Notes: generated from the sequence alone by a model not told the origin. A DNA stretch of 64,000 nt from Pandoraea thiooxydans (GCF_001931675.1 NZ_CP014839.1:4092001-4156000), one strand, 5' to 3'; counted from the stretch's first letter, positions 45,981 through 56,794 are shown. Program-made: numbers and translations.

Positions 45981-46018
45981 GCGGCCGCTTCCCTCGGGCA
46001 CGCCCGAGGGGAGGCCGC
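45981..46018. terminator. Bidirectional hairpin between convergent genes
   Basis: An imperfect long stem (GCGGCC...CCCTCGGGC with GCCCGAGGG...GGCCGC) sits between the stops of the importer ATPase gene and the nitronate monooxygenase gene. It lacks a clear T-run, so a terminator role is only probable. Confidence 0.4.
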
Positions 46019-46035
46019 TAAGGACCGGTACCCCA

Positions 46036-47199
46036 TCAAGCCGGGCTGGGCCGATAACCTGTCAGCAGGTAAGCGATGAGCTCGCGTACGCCGACAATGG
46101 CTCGGCCGAACGGCAGTGACTCCGAACCCCGGAAGAACAACCCGCGATTCACCTCGCCGCGCAGGGCGGCGGCAAGATGGCGGTCAATGCAAAACTGGCC
46201 GAATTTTGCGAGCCCATCGCGCAAGCCGCAAGCCGAGAGGCAGTTCAAACCGCTCGAGCATCGGTCGATGCCGGCTTTCGCTTTTTCCTTGAGCCGTGTC
46301 TCTTTATTCAGGTAACTGGTCAGCCAGGGCGTTTTGACCGCACGTGCGGGCAAGCCAGCGACGCTGGTCAGCGTTACGATATCTTCGGGCTCGGCTTCGG
46401 CGAGCACGGCCTTGAAATTCGGGTGTGCATCGCATTCCTGCGTCACGGCGAATGCGGTGCCGAGCTGGACGCCAGCCGCGCCCATGGCCAGGCTGGCAAG
46501 CACCTTCTCGTGGCTCTGGATACCCCCGGCGACGATCAGGGGGATTTGATCTCGCGCCAGCCCCAGTGAATCGAACAGGGCGAATGTCGCCTCGATCACG
46601 CTGGAAAATTCGAATCGAGCGTCGTTGAGGTCATCGAGGTGCGCTGCGCCCAAATGGCCGCCGGCGTGCCCCGGATGTTCGATGACGATGGCGTCCGGCA
46701 AACGGCCTTTTTTCATCCATTTTTTCAGGACGATAGCGATGCCCCGACTGTCCGACAGGATGGGCACCAGTGCGACGTCGTACCCCTGAGTGAGTTCGGG
46801 CAGATCGAGGGGGAGGCCGGCACCCATTACGATCGCGTCGGCGCCGCTTTCGCAGGCCTGACGCACATAGTCTGCGTGTGCTGCCACTGCTTTCATCACA
46901 TTTACGGCGATCATGCCCTCGCCCTGTGCGAGTCGACGGGCAACTTGAATTTCGCGATCCAGCGCTACCAGGTTGGCTCGATCCAGTTTGGCCTGGTCGC
47001 GCGTGCGCCCCAATTCCGCGAGCAGGTCAGGGTGGTGGTGGCGCAGATCGACGCTGGCAATGGTGCCCATCGCTCCCAGGCTGGCGACCGTGCCGGCCAG
47101 GCGGTGCGCGGAAATGCCGACGCCCATGCCGCCTTGCACGATCGGAAGGAGTTCCCGACCCCGAATTTTGAGCGGGGCGAGTGAGTGAGGAAGGTCCAT
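46036..47199 (-). CDS. Nitronate monooxygenase (2-nitropropane dioxygenase-like)
   Basis: A 387-residue FMN-dependent TIM-barrel enzyme. PIVQGGMGVGISAHRLAGTVASLGAMG is the N-terminal signature, IEHPGHAGGHLGAA and IVAGGIQSHEKVLASLAMGAAGVQLGTAF bind FMN phosphate. It oxidises alkyl nitronates such as propionate 3-nitronate. The start at 47199 has AGAGGTG upstream. The longer frame to 47301 begins MFHVKH, which is a parS site read as protein, and should not be annotated as coding. Confidence 0.9.
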   Translation of the reverse strand: MDLPHSLAPLKIRGRELLPIVQGGMGVGISAHRLAGTVASLGAMGTIASVDLRHHHPDLLAELGRTRDQAKLDRANLVALDREIQVARRLAQGEGMIAVNVMKAVAAHADYVRQACESGADAIVMGAGLPLDLPELTQGYDVALVPILSDSRGIAIVLKKWMKKGRLPDAIVIEHPGHAGGHLGAAHLDDLNDARFEFSSVIEATFALFDSLGLARDQIPLIVAGGIQSHEKVLASLAMGAAGVQLGTAFAVTQECDAHPNFKAVLAEAEPEDIVTLTSVAGLPARAVKTPWLTSYLNKETRLKEKAKAGIDRCSSGLNCLSACGLRDGLAKFGQFCIDRHLAAALRGEVNRGLFFRGSESLPFGRAIVGVRELIAYLLTGYRPSPA

Positions 47200-47284
47200 A
47201 ACACCTCTGCAATTGGAAAGCCGAATGAACCGGCAGTCTGGCACGACGCAGGACACGATGAATTGAGCTAGGTTAAACATTATG

Positions 47285-47300
47285 TGTTTCACGTGAAACA
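47285..47300. other. parS centromere site 1
   Basis: A perfect 16-bp TGTTTCACGTGAAACA, the universal chromosomal ParB-binding palindrome, lies upstream of mnmG and about 4.2 kb from parB. Confidence 0.95.
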
Positions 47301-47401
47301 TCCGGCCTGTTGGCGCCGGGCGGAGTGAATGCGCGAGACATTAGCGGCTATAATTCGTCCATTGTGCTATTTGAAGGTTTGCTGCGCTGCGGCGGGATGC
47401 T

Positions 47402-49342
47402 ATGTTTTATCCAACGGAATTCGATGTGATCGTTGTGGGCGGTGGCCATGCGGGCACCGAGGCAGCGCTCGCCTCCGCGCGCATGGGCTGTAAAACCCTG
47501 CTGCTGACCCACAATATCGAGACGCTTGGGCAGATGAGTTGTAACCCGTCGATCGGCGGCATCGGCAAGGGTCATCTGGTGAAGGAGGTCGATGCACTGG
47601 GTGGGGCGATGGCCGCGGCAACCGACGAGGGCGGCATACAGTTTCGGATCCTCAATTCGTCGAAAGGTCCGGCGGTTCGCGCCACGCGGGCTCAGGCCGA
47701 TCGCGTCCTATACAAACAGGCAATTCGTCGTCGCCTGGAAAATCAGCCCAATCTTTGGCTTTTTCAACAGTCGGTCGACGACTTGATGGTGGAGGGCGAC
47801 CGCGTGGTCGGCGCCGTTACCCAGGTCGGTATTCGGTTTCGCGGCCGTGCCGTGGTGTTGACGGCGGGTACGTTCCTCGATGGGAAAATCCACGTTGGCT
47901 TGGATAACTACACCGGCGGGCGTGCGGGCGACCCGGCCGCCGTCTCCTTGTCGGCCCGCCTGAAAGAGCTCAAGTTGCCCCAGGGGCGGCTCAAGACGGG
48001 TACGCCACCTCGCCTCGATGGGCGGACCATCGATTTCTCGGGTCTGGAAGTGCAGCCCGGTGACGCTGACCCTGTACCGGTTTTCTCGTTTCTTGGCCGC
48101 GCGGACCAACACCCGCAGCAAATGCCTTGCTGGGTAACGCACACCAATGAGCGCACGCATGACATCATTCGCGGTGGCTTGAGCCGTTCGCCGATGTACA
48201 CGGGGGTGATCGAAGGAGTCGGGCCGCGCTATTGCCCTTCGATCGAGGACAAGATTCACCGGTTTGCCGAGAAGAATGCCCATCAGATTTTCCTGGAGCC
48301 GGAAGGGTTGTCGACCCACGAGTTCTATCCGAACGGCATTTCGACCAGCCTGCCGTTCGATGTGCAACTGGCACTTGTGCATTCGATGAAAGGGCTGGAG
48401 AACGCTCATATTCTCCGGCCCGGGTACGCAATCGAGTACGACTACTTCGATCCGCGCGGTTTGCGGCAGTCGCTTGAAACGAAAGTGATTGGCGGTCTGT
48501 TTTTCGCCGGCCAGATCAACGGCACGACTGGTTACGAAGAGGCGGCGGCACAGGGATTGCTGGCGGGCATCAATGCAGCGCTGCAAGTGCAGGGGCGCGA
48601 GGCGTGGTGCCCGCGACGCGACCAGGCCTATCTCGGCGTGCTGGTCGACGATTTGATCACGCGCGGCGTCTCTGAGCCCTATCGGATGTTCACCAGCCGA
48701 GCCGAATATCGCCTCTCGCTGCGCGAAGATAACGCCGATATGCGCCTGACGGAAATCGGCCGCGAGCTCGGTTTGGTCGACGACGTCCGGTGGGACGCAT
48801 TTTGCCGCAAGCGCGATGCTGTTTCACGTGAAACAGAGCGGCTGAAATCGACGTGGGTCAACCCGAAGCAGTTGCCGGCAGAGGACGCGGTGCCATTGCT
48901 GGGCAAGGCGATCGATCACGAATACACGCTGGCGGATCTGCTGCGCCGCCCGGAAGTGAGCTATGCAGCCTTGATGGCGCTGCAGGGCGGCCGATTCGCG
49001 GCGCCGGAGCCGCTCGCCGACGACCCGGTTATGGCGGGGCAGGTGCGCGAGCAAATCGAGATCGGTATCAAGTATCAGGGCTATATCGACCGCCAGGCCG
49101 ATGAGATCGAACGTAAGGAAGCCAACGAGCATACGCGTTTGCCCGATGGGATTGACTACAACGAAGTGCGCGGCCTTTCGTTCGAGGTGCGCCAGAAGTT
49201 GATCCAGCATCGCCCGGAAACGCTTGGGCAAGCCTCGCGTATATCGGGTGTGACGCCAGCGGCCATTTCCTTGTTGCTGGTTCATCTGAAGAAGGGTTTG
49301 GGGCGCCGCTCGGGAGCGTCCAATGGTCAACAGGCTGCCTGA
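47402..49342 (+). CDS. mnmG: tRNA uridine-5-carboxymethylaminomethyl modification enzyme MnmG
   Basis: A 646-residue FAD-binding partner of MnmE that installs the cmnm5 group at U34 of several tRNAs. It shows [22 protein letters not shown] at the N-terminus, [12 protein letters not shown] near residue 275, and the C-terminal helical domain binding MnmE ([42 protein letters not shown]). It starts the mnmG-rsmG-lipocalin-parAB run. The second parS site lies inside its coding sequence. The MnmC enzyme that acts downstream in the pathway is at the left end of the window. Confidence 0.97.
   Translation: MFYPTEFDVIVVGGGHAGTEAALASARMGCKTLLLTHNIETLGQMSCNPSIGGIGKGHLVKEVDALGGAMAAATDEGGIQFRILNSSKGPAVRATRAQADRVLYKQAIRRRLENQPNLWLFQQSVDDLMVEGDRVVGAVTQVGIRFRGRAVVLTAGTFLDGKIHVGLDNYTGGRAGDPAAVSLSARLKELKLPQGRLKTGTPPRLDGRTIDFSGLEVQPGDADPVPVFSFLGRADQHPQQMPCWVTHTNERTHDIIRGGLSRSPMYTGVIEGVGPRYCPSIEDKIHRFAEKNAHQIFLEPEGLSTHEFYPNGISTSLPFDVQLALVHSMKGLENAHILRPGYAIEYDYFDPRGLRQSLETKVIGGLFFAGQINGTTGYEEAAAQGLLAGINAALQVQGREAWCPRRDQAYLGVLVDDLITRGVSEPYRMFTSRAEYRLSLREDNADMRLTEIGRELGLVDDVRWDAFCRKRDAVSRETERLKSTWVNPKQLPAEDAVPLLGKAIDHEYTLADLLRRPEVSYAALMALQGGRFAAPEPLADDPVMAGQVREQIEIGIKYQGYIDRQADEIERKEANEHTRLPDGIDYNEVRGLSFEVRQKLIQHRPETLGQASRISGVTPAAISLLLVHLKKGLGRRSGASNGQQAA
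48820..48835. other. parS centromere site 2, inside mnmG
   Basis: A second perfect TGTTTCACGTGAAACA is embedded in mnmG, where it encodes part of AVSRETE. It lies about 2.7 kb from parB. Two parS sites close to parAB are typical of an origin-proximal segregation locus. Confidence 0.95.
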
Positions 49343-49350
49343 GGCATTGC

Positions 49351-50046
49351 GTGACGGTACAAACGAAATCCGGTTCGATGACTGAGGCCGCTTCGCGCGA
49401 CGCGCTGGCAATTTTGCTGCGAGACGGCGCGGCCGTGCTTGGCGTAACCCTCACCAGTGCGCAGCAAGCCAGTCTGCTCGATTATCTGGCGTTGCTCGCA
49501 AAGTGGAATGGCGTCTACAACCTGACGGCTATTCGCGAGCCGCGCCAGATGTTGATTCAACACGTCCTGGACTCTCTGGCAATCGTGCCGCACCTGGCGA
49601 AGACGCCAGTTCGGCGGGTGCTCGACGTCGGTTCCGGTGGTGGCTTGCCCGGGGTGGTGCTGGCGATCGCCCGACCCGACTGGCAAGTGACGCTGAACGA
49701 TATCGTGCACAAGAAGACCGCTTTTCAGCTTCAGGCCAAAGTGGCGCTGAGACTGGATAATCTGTCGGTGGTCACCGGGCGGGTTGAGACGCTGCGGCCG
49801 GGCGTCGAGGTGGCCGGGCTGTTTGATGCGATCGTGTCGCGCGCCTTCGCCGAGTTGGCCGATTTTGTTTCCCTGGCGGGGCCTCTCTTGGCGCCCGGTG
49901 GCACACTTTGGGCCATGAAGGGTGTGCTGCCGACTCAAGAGATTGGTGCCTTGCCGGCGGGATGGTGTGTGGAAGATGTGGTGCGTTTGACGGTGCCGCA
50001 GTTGGATGCGGAGCGCCATTTGGTCGCTGTACGGAGGGACGCGTGA
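49351..50046 (+). CDS. rsmG: 16S rRNA (guanine527-N7)-methyltransferase RsmG
   Basis: A 231-residue SAM-dependent methyltransferase that methylates G527 of 16S r[32 protein letters not shown] and the SAM loop [15 protein letters not shown] are conserved. GAGG six bases before GTG 49351 supports that start; ATG 49378 is the alternative and lacks a clear ribosome-binding site. The start is 9 bases after mnmG, and the stop overlaps the lipocalin GTG. Confidence 0.95.
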   Translation: MTVQTKSGSMTEAASRDALAILLRDGAAVLGVTLTSAQQASLLDYLALLAKWNGVYNLTAIREPRQMLIQHVLDSLAIVPHLAKTPVRRVLDVGSGGGLPGVVLAIARPDWQVTLNDIVHKKTAFQLQAKVALRLDNLSVVTGRVETLRPGVEVAGLFDAIVSRAFAELADFVSLAGPLLAPGGTLWAMKGVLPTQEIGALPAGWCVEDVVRLTVPQLDAERHLVAVRRDA

Positions 50047-50633
50047 GGGCGGTGTGGGCGGTGTGGACGGGCGTGGTGGTGTGCGCATTGGCGCTGTGGT
50101 CGGCGCTGGCTCTGCCCGCGCAAGCCGCGCCAGCGTCTGCTGTGGCGTCGGCGGCGGTGTCGGTGCACCCGGTGGATGCCGTCGACATGGCGCGCCTTCA
50201 GGGCAAGTGGTACGAGATTGCGCGCTATCCGAATTTTTTCGAGCGGCGGTGTGCCCGTTCAGTGACCGACGATCTGAAGCTGTTGCCCAATGGGCAGCTG
50301 CATATCATCAATCTCTGCAAAAAAAGCGATGGCAGCAGCGACAGTACCTCGGGTCTGGCGCGCCCGGCTGGCGCTACGCCAAACGTTGCCCGCTTCGAGG
50401 CGAGTTTTGCGCCGCCGTGGCTGAATTGGGTTCCCTGGCTTTGGAATGACTTTTGGGTGGTCGCGCTCGACTCCGATTACCACTATGTGGCGATTGCCAA
50501 TCCATCCCGGGATCATTTGTGGATTCTGTCGCGTACGGCGAAGCTCGACGCCGATTCGTACCATCAGGTTGTCGCGCAATTGCGTGCGCAGAATTTTGAT
50601 ATCGACAAATTGGTATTGACCCCGCAACCCTAG
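50043..50633 (+). CDS. Bacterial lipocalin (Blc-like), exported
   Basis: A 196-residue lipocalin-fold protein. After a signal peptide of about 30 residues ([21 protein letters not shown]), the G-x-W signature [15 protein letters not shown] begins at residue 57, followed by the beta-barrel strands [16 protein letters not shown] and LWILSRT. It probably binds lipids in the periplasm or envelope. No lipobox Cys is seen, unlike E. coli Blc. GTG 50043 overlaps the rsmG stop. Its insertion between rsmG and parA is a local feature of the order. Confidence 0.88.
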   Translation: MRAVWAVWTGVVVCALALWSALALPAQAAPASAVASAAVSVHPVDAVDMARLQGKWYEIARYPNFFERRCARSVTDDLKLLPNGQLHIINLCKKSDGSSDSTSGLARPAGATPNVARFEASFAPPWLNWVPWLWNDFWVVALDSDYHYVAIANPSRDHLWILSRTAKLDADSYHQVVAQLRAQNFDIDKLVLTPQP

Positions 50634-50707
50634 CAGGTTGGTGTTGACGGCATCGCAGGGGTCCGGCATCCGCCGGCCCGATCAGCAGACGAGAGGACGA
50701 AGGCGCA

Positions 50708-51478
50708 ATGGCGAAGATTTTCTGCGTGGCCAATCAGAAGGGCGGAGTTGGAAAGACCACCACCACAGTGAACCTGGCGGCGGGCTTGGCTACGCATGGT
50801 CAGCGTGTTCTGCTGGTGGATCTCGACCCGCAGGGTAATGCCACGATGGGCAGCGGCATCGACAAGCGTTCGCTGGAGAAGAGCGTCTACGAGGTGTTGA
50901 TTGGCATGGCGGACGTGGCCGAAGGACGTCAACGTTCGGAGTCGGGCAAGTACGACGTGCTGCCCGCCAACCGGGAGCTGGCCGGGGCGGATATCGATCT
51001 GGTGAGCCTCGAGCATCGTGATATGCGGCTCAAGCGAGCGCTGGCGGCCGTGGACGATGCCTACGATTTCATCCTGATCGATTGTCCGCCGACGTTGTCG
51101 CTGCTCACGCTCAACGGCCTGTGCGCGGCGCACGGGGTGATCATTCCGATGCAATGCGAATATTTCGCGCTCGAGGGCCTGTCCGATCTCGTCAACACAA
51201 TCAAGCAGGTGCATGCGAATCTGAACCGGGATCTGAAAGTGATCGGCCTGCTGCGGGTGATGTTCGATCCGCGCATTACGCTGCAGCAGCAGGTTTCCGA
51301 CCAGCTCAAGGCGCATTTTGGCGACAAAGTATTCAATGCAATTATTCCGCGCAATGTGCGGTTGGCCGAGGCGCCCAGTTACGGCATGCCCGGCGTGGTG
51401 TTCGATCCGTCGTCGCGGGGCGCGCAGGCCTATCTCAAGTTCGGCGCGGAAATGATCGAACGTATCGAATCTATGTAA
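50708..51478 (+). CDS. parA: Chromosome-partitioning ATPase ParA (Soj)
   Basis: A 256-residue ParA. The deviant Walker A is QKGGVGKTTTTVNLAAG (from residue 10), followed by LLVDLDPQGNATMGSG and FILIDCPPTLSLLT. It forms ATP-dependent dimers on DNA and moves ParB-parS complexes toward the poles. It lacks the N-terminal HTH of plasmid ParA, fitting a chromosomal type Ib protein. It is 29 bases upstream of parB. Confidence 0.97.
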   Translation: MAKIFCVANQKGGVGKTTTTVNLAAGLATHGQRVLLVDLDPQGNATMGSGIDKRSLEKSVYEVLIGMADVAEGRQRSESGKYDVLPANRELAGADIDLVSLEHRDMRLKRALAAVDDAYDFILIDCPPTLSLLTLNGLCAAHGVIIPMQCEYFALEGLSDLVNTIKQVHANLNRDLKVIGLLRVMFDPRITLQQQVSDQLKAHFGDKVFNAIIPRNVRLAEAPSYGMPGVVFDPSSRGAQAYLKFGAEMIERIESM

Positions 51479-51506
51479 GCGCTGCCGGCGCGTGAATGGA
51501 ATAACT

Positions 51507-52400
51507 ATGGCAACGAAAAACAACGCACTCAAGAAGAAAGGCCTGGGTCGTGGCCTCGAAGTCCTGCTCGGTGGCGGCAATGACGATGCGGCCGATGGCG
51601 CCGCGCCCGACGGCGCGCCTCATGTGCTTGCGCTGGACCAGCTCCAGCCCGGCAAGTATCAGCCGCGGACCCGCATGGACGAGGGCGCGCTGCAGGAGCT
51701 GGCGGCCAGCATTCGCGCGCAAGGGTTAATGCAGCCGCTGCTTGTCAGGAAAGTGAGCGCTGACAAATATGAAATCATCGCTGGCGAGCGGCGCTTTCGC
51801 GCTGCACATATCGCCGGCCTCTCGGATGTGCCAGTGCTGGTGCGCGAGGTGCCGGACGAAGCCGCCGCGGCGATGGCGTTGATCGAAAACATTCAGCGCG
51901 AAGATCTCAATCCGCTGGAAGAGGCGCAGGGGATTCAGCGGCTGCTCGACGAGTTCGGCTTTACGCATGAGCAGGCCGCCGAGGCGGTCGGACGCTCGCG
52001 CAGCGCGGTCTCCAATTTGCTGCGGCTGCTTAATCTGGCGCAACCAGTCCAGACGATGCTCCTCGCCGGCGATCTCGATATGGGGCACGCGCGCGCCTTG
52101 CTGGCGGTGGATGCAGCCACGCAAATCACGCTGGCCAATCAGGTCGTCAACAAGCGCCTGTCGGTGCGCGATGCCGAGCGCATCGTCAACGCGTCGCTCA
52201 AGCCGGCGCCGCAGCGCTCGGCGCGGCGTCCGGCCGAAGAGGGCGGGCGAGACGTGACGCGGCTCGAGGAGGAGTTGTCGGACATGCTCGCGTCGACCGT
52301 CAAGATCAAGGTGGGTCGCAAGGGGCGTGGGCAACTGATGATCGAGTTCGGCAGTCTCGATGCACTCGATGGCATCCTGGCGCGCTTGAGCGTCAATTAA
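51507..52400 (+). CDS. parB: Chromosome-partitioning protein ParB (Spo0J)
   Basis: A 297-residue parS-binding CTPase. KKGLGRGLEVLLGG at the N-terminus binds ParA, GERRFRAA (93-100) is the CTP-binding arginine patch, and the HTH is FTHEQAAEAVGRSRSAVSNLLRLL. The dimerisation domain is at the C-terminus. Two perfect parS sites lie 2.7 and 4.2 kb upstream. Confidence 0.97.
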   Translation: MATKNNALKKKGLGRGLEVLLGGGNDDAADGAAPDGAPHVLALDQLQPGKYQPRTRMDEGALQELAASIRAQGLMQPLLVRKVSADKYEIIAGERRFRAAHIAGLSDVPVLVREVPDEAAAAMALIENIQREDLNPLEEAQGIQRLLDEFGFTHEQAAEAVGRSRSAVSNLLRLLNLAQPVQTMLLAGDLDMGHARALLAVDAATQITLANQVVNKRLSVRDAERIVNASLKPAPQRSARRPAEEGGRDVTRLEEELSDMLASTVKIKVGRKGRGQLMIEFGSLDALDGILARLSVN

Positions 52401-52428
52401 AAATCGACATGCCAATTCGAGGTGGGCA

Positions 52429-53586
52429 ATGCGCGGCCAAGCCGTGACGGCCTCGTGCCGCGTGGCCGCGACGCTGCTCAGGCGCCCCTGGATCGTGCTG
52501 CGGCGCGACCCGGTGCTGGCGGTGCTGTTGCTGGCGCTGGCAGTCCTGCAGCTCGGATGGCCGAGGCCTTGGGCATCGCTGCCCGGGTTGGTCGACTGGC
52601 AAACGATACTGACCCTGACCGGGCTGCTGTGGCTGACCAAAGCTGTGGAGCTTTCCGGTTTTCTTGACTGGCTGGCCCAGCGGCTGGTGCGGCGCTTGCG
52701 AAACGAACGGATGCTGGCGCTTCTGATGGTGGGATTCGCCGCTGGCCTGGCCACCTTGCTGACCAATGACGTTGCGCTGTTCGTGGTGGTGCCGCTGGCC
52801 CTCTCGCTGACCCGGATTGCCCCGCTGCGCATCGAGCGGCTGATTGTTTTTCTCGCGCTGGCAGTCAATGCCGGCTCGGCCTTGACGCCTCTGGGCAACC
52901 CGCAGAATCTGTTCCTCTGGCAGGCCAGCGGCGTGAGTTTTGCGCTGTTCGTCGCATGGATGGCGCCGCTGGCGGCCGGCCTGATGTTGCTGCTGCTGGC
53001 GCTGACTGCCTGGGCGTTCGATGCCAGGCCTCTCCAGCTGAGCGAGCGCGGTGCGCGCCACGATGTCGCGTGGCGGCATTTTGCCTTGCTGGCGGCGCTG
53101 TTTGCCGCGTTCATCGTGCTGACCGATCACCACCTGGTGATATGGGCTTGTTCGCTGGCCGGCGCGGGGTGCCTGGCGTTGCAGCGGCGCGCGCTGCGTT
53201 CGATCGACTGGCTCTTGCTGCTTATCTTCGTTCTGATGTTCGTGGTGTTGCGCCTGCTGGCGGGCTTGCCCCAGGTTCACGCCCAGCTCGGCCGCATCGA
53301 CCTGTCCGTCGCGTCGCATGTCTATTGGAGCGCGGCGTTGGTCTCGCAGGTTATCAGCAATGTGCCGGCGGCGATTCTGCTCGCCGAATACAGTCACCAG
53401 TGGCGCGTGCTTGCCTATGGCGTGAGCGTCGGCGGGTTCGGTTTCGCGGTGGGATCGCTGGCGAATCTGATCGCATTGCGCATGGCAGGAACCGCGCGCA
53501 TATGGTGGAAATTTCATATAGTCTCCATTCCCTTTTTCATTGCGACTACTCTGATTGGGTTGGGTGTGCTGCGATTCGTCGGCTGA
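52429..53586 (+). CDS. SLC13/ArsB-type anion permease
   Basis: A 385-residue inner-membrane protein with about ten hydrophobic segments of the ion-transporter superfamily. LLTNDVALFVVVPLAL and NAGSALTPLGNPQNLFLW correspond to the two re-entrant substrate motifs (TNDxA and SxxTPxGNPQN). SLC13 members carry dicarboxylates or sulfate, and ArsB carries arsenite; the substrate is undetermined. It sits between parB and the atp operon, 28 bases after parB. Confidence 0.85.
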   Translation: MRGQAVTASCRVAATLLRRPWIVLRRDPVLAVLLLALAVLQLGWPRPWASLPGLVDWQTILTLTGLLWLTKAVELSGFLDWLAQRLVRRLRNERMLALLMVGFAAGLATLLTNDVALFVVVPLALSLTRIAPLRIERLIVFLALAVNAGSALTPLGNPQNLFLWQASGVSFALFVAWMAPLAAGLMLLLLALTAWAFDARPLQLSERGARHDVAWRHFALLAALFAAFIVLTDHHLVIWACSLAGAGCLALQRRALRSIDWLLLLIFVLMFVVLRLLAGLPQVHAQLGRIDLSVASHVYWSAALVSQVISNVPAAILLAEYSHQWRVLAYGVSVGGFGFAVGSLANLIALRMAGTARIWWKFHIVSIPFFIATTLIGLGVLRFVG

Positions 53587-53749
53587 AATCGGCGCTTCAA
53601 TATGTCGCGGCACGATGCAGCTGTCGCAGGTTCTCGCTGGCAAGGCCGCGCAATGCCGCGTCGCAGCAGGGTTTTTGACGTTGCCCGGCATTTGGCGCCA
53701 AATCGGTGCGCGCATTGCACAAGTTCGGCGAAATTGTCCAATCGTTTGA

Positions 53750-53779
53750 TTGACTGCGACTGGTAACTTCCCGTAAAAT
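53750..53779 (+). promoter_or_regulatory. Predicted sigma70 promoter of the ATP synthase operon
   Basis: TTGACT (53750-53755) and TAAAAT (53774-53779) are separated by 18 bases, 67 bases upstream of the atpI start codon. The surrounding 260 bases after the permease gene contain no gene. Confidence 0.55.
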
Positions 53780-53846
53780 CTCGCGGATTTATCTGCTTGT
53801 TGAGCCCGATGTTTTGTGAAAGCCGGGCGGGGAAGGGAGCTTAACC

Positions 53847-54347
53847 ATGGCCGATCGTCAGCGGTCTGGTGCGCAGCCGACACCGCGCCAACATGACCCG
53901 GTAAGTACGGATATGCGAGACGACGAGCAGGAGCAAAAGATCGTTCCGCTTACGCGAGCGGAGGCCGAGCGCCTCTTCGGCCCCAATGTGAGCCGCCCGT
54001 CTCGCGTTACTCCATTCAGGGTGATTACCGCCCAGGTAATTGTGTCGCTGCTGGTGACATTGGTATGGTGGGCGCTGTCGGCATCGCCGCGAAATGCGGC
54101 GGTCTCTGCTTGGCTGGGCGGAATGGTTGGCTGGGTGCCAGGGGTGTTTTTCGCCCTGCGGCTGAAAGTATCGCGTGATCGCCTCACCGTGTCCTCGCTA
54201 GTGATTGGCGAGGCGATCAAAGTAATGACGACGATTGCGCTGTTTGTGGCGATCGCGACGCTGTACCCGGCGGTTCATTGGGTAGCGTTGCTGACCACAT
54301 TCGTGCTGGTGCTCAAGGCCCATTGGCTGGCACTGGCCATCAAGTAG
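53847..54347 (+). CDS. atpI: ATP synthase subunit I
   Basis: A 166-residue protein with a hydrophilic N-terminus (about 55 residues) and four hydrophobic helices. AtpI helps assemble the c-ring and is not part of the finished enzyme. Its position before atpB identifies it, because sequence conservation is low. It is the first gene of the operon. Confidence 0.85.
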   Translation: MADRQRSGAQPTPRQHDPVSTDMRDDEQEQKIVPLTRAEAERLFGPNVSRPSRVTPFRVITAQVIVSLLVTLVWWALSASPRNAAVSAWLGGMVGWVPGVFFALRLKVSRDRLTVSSLVIGEAIKVMTTIALFVAIATLYPAVHWVALLTTFVLVLKAHWLALAIK

Positions 54348-54409
54348 CGGCATACCGCTCGTGCAGGTCGTCGCGGAGTCGGATTTTCATAATTGGGTGT
54401 TTGATCGCT

Positions 54410-55261
54410 ATGTCAGTAGAAGCCGGAATGGAAGGGCCGAATCCGTCGGAATATATCGCGCACCATTTGCAACATTTTGCGAATGCGACGCAGACGAGCA
54501 TCATCGATTTCCACATCATCAACTGGGACACCTTGTTCTGGTCGGTGACGACCGGCATCATCGCGTGCCTGTTCCTGCTGCTGGCCGCGCGCAAGGCAAC
54601 CTCCGGTGTGCCGAGCCGGTTCCAGGGCGCCGTCGAAATGCTCGTGGAGATGGTCGAAGATCAGTCGAAGAGCATTGTGCACGGCAACCGGACCTTCATC
54701 GCGCCGCTGGCGCTGATCGTGTTCGTCTGGGTGTCGCTGATGAACTTCCTCGACCTGTTGCCGGTTGACCTGCCGGGCCGCATCATCCAGTGGGTCGGTC
54801 TGGGCAACATCATCACGCATCATCGGATCGTGCCGACGGCCGATCTGAACGGCACGCTCGGCATTTCGTTCGGCGTGCTGATCCTGATGCTCTATTACAG
54901 CTTCAAGATCAAAGGTCCCGGCGGGTTCATGAAAGAACTCTTCACGGCGCCGTTTGGCAATCACTTCGCGCTGTGGCTGCCGAATCTGCTGCTTAACGTC
55001 ATCGAATTCCTGGCCAAGACCATCTCGCTCGGCATGCGGCTGTTCGGCAACATGTACGCCGGCGAACTGCTGTTCCTGTTGATCGCGCTGCTCGGCGGCC
55101 TCTGGACCTTCGGGGCGAACCTGACGTTCCTGGGTTTCGTGGGCAATGTGATCGCGGGTCTGGCGTGGTCGATCTTCCACATCCTGATCGTGTTTTTGCA
55201 GGCGTTCATCATGATGATGCTGACGCTCGTATATATCGGCCAGGCGCACGATCATCATTGA
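54410..55261 (+). CDS. atpB: ATP synthase Fo subunit a
   Basis: A 283-residue membrane subunit that forms the proton half-channels. The essential Arg210 is in [29 protein letters not shown] and the C-terminal [20 protein letters not shown] are also conserved. The ATG at 54410 gives the family N-terminus; the frame is open upstream through the atpI end. Confidence 0.97.
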   Translation: MSVEAGMEGPNPSEYIAHHLQHFANATQTSIIDFHIINWDTLFWSVTTGIIACLFLLLAARKATSGVPSRFQGAVEMLVEMVEDQSKSIVHGNRTFIAPLALIVFVWVSLMNFLDLLPVDLPGRIIQWVGLGNIITHHRIVPTADLNGTLGISFGVLILMLYYSFKIKGPGGFMKELFTAPFGNHFALWLPNLLLNVIEFLAKTISLGMRLFGNMYAGELLFLLIALLGGLWTFGANLTFLGFVGNVIAGLAWSIFHILIVFLQAFIMMMLTLVYIGQAHDHH

Positions 55262-55335
55262 TGATCTGGCGCTTGCCGAAGATGAATCGTTTTGAGTTTT
55301 TCGAATTCAGGTTTTTTCAAGTTTCAAGTCTCTAA

Positions 55336-55620
<285 letters not shown>

Positions 55621-55744
55621 ATTTCTTTCGGCTGCCGCGCAAAATTGTGCGGCCACTGGACATGACGGCGCGCCCAAAATTAGATCTGACTAATGCCGGG
55701 TGCGCTGTTTCGCCAATCGACAAGCAACACCGAAAGGAAACACC

Positions 55745-56215
55745 GTGAACATTAACGCAACACTGCTTGCGCAAACCGTCGTGTTTCTGATCCTGGCCTG
55801 GTTCACGATGAAATTCATCTGGCCGCCGCTGATCAAGGCTATCGACGAACGCGCGAAAAAAATCGCTGACGGGCTTGCGGCCGCCGAGAAAGGCCAGGCC
55901 GACCTCGAGCTCGCCAGCAAACGGGTCGACAAGGCACTCGCGGAAGCCCGCGCGGAAGGCGCTCAGCGCATTTCCGAGGCGGAAAAGCGCGCTCAGGCCG
56001 TCGGTGAGGAAATCAAGCAGAACGCCCAGGCCGAAGCCGCCCGGATCATTGCCGCCGCAAAGGCAGAAGCCGAACAGCAGGCGATCAAGGTTCGCGAGTC
56101 GCTGCGTGGCGAAGTCGCCGCGTTGGCGGTCAAGGGAGCCGAGCAGATCCTGCGACGCGAGATCGATGCCAAGGCGCACGCCGAGCTGTTGAACCAACTC
56201 AAGGCAGAGCTCTGA
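55745..56215 (+). CDS. atpF: ATP synthase Fo subunit b
   Basis: A 156-residue stator subunit: one membrane helix ([20 protein letters not shown]) and a long charged coiled coil. The start is GTG 55745, with AAAGGAAA upstream. It dimerises and joins subunit delta to hold F1. A 2-base gap separates it from atpH. Confidence 0.96.
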   Translation: MNINATLLAQTVVFLILAWFTMKFIWPPLIKAIDERAKKIADGLAAAEKGQADLELASKRVDKALAEARAEGAQRISEAEKRAQAVGEEIKQNAQAEAARIIAAAKAEAEQQAIKVRESLRGEVAALAVKGAEQILRREIDAKAHAELLNQLKAEL

Positions 56216-56217
56216 TC

Positions 56218-56751
56218 ATGGCTGAACTTGCAACCATTGCCCGCCCGTATGCCGAAGCCCTGTTCCGCGTGGCGCAGTCCGGTGACGTGAACGCCTGGTC
56301 GGAACTGGTCCGCGAGTTGGCCGCGGTTGCCCAGCATCCCGACGTGCAGGCCCTGGCAGACAACCCGAACGTGACGCATGAGCAGGTGGTCGAGGTAATC
56401 CTTGCCGCGCTGAAATCGCCGGGCAACGCCATGCTGCGCAACTTCATCGTCGCCATGGTCGAAAACGACCGTCTGTCGGTGATGCCGGAAGTGGCGCAAC
56501 AGTTCGAGGAGCTCAAGAACGCCAGCGCTGGTTCCGCCGATGCGCTCATCACCAGTGCATTTGCGCTGGACGATGCGCAGCTCCGGGAGTTGGTCGCGGC
56601 GCTCGAGCACAAGTTCGGCCGCAAGCTGCATGCCAGCGTGACGGTCGACCCGTCGCTGCTGGGCGGTGTACGAGTGGTGGTGGGCGACGAAGTGCTGGAC
56701 GCTTCGGTCCGTGCCCGCCTGGCGAATATGCAAACGGCGCTGACGGTGTAG
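56218..56751 (+). CDS. atpH: ATP synthase F1 subunit delta
   Basis: A 177-residue stator protein joining subunit b to the top of the alpha subunits. The start [17 protein letters not shown] and the C-terminal [25 protein letters not shown] are the family hallmarks. Confidence 0.96.
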   Translation: MAELATIARPYAEALFRVAQSGDVNAWSELVRELAAVAQHPDVQALADNPNVTHEQVVEVILAALKSPGNAMLRNFIVAMVENDRLSVMPEVAQQFEELKNASAGSADALITSAFALDDAQLRELVAALEHKFGRKLHASVTVDPSLLGGVRVVVGDEVLDASVRARLANMQTALTV

Positions 56752-56794
56752 CGAGCTACGCCAAGACGGCAAGAATTGAATATCAGGAGCACAT

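Noticed and set aside
47200-47301. Longer N-terminus of nitronate monooxygenase starting MFHVKH
   Set aside because: The first codons are a perfect parS site, and the better ribosome-binding site and family start are at 47199.
49908-50042. Longer start for the lipocalin inside rsmG
   Set aside because: It would remove the signal peptide position and overlap rsmG by 139 bases; GTG 50043 gives a clean signal peptide.
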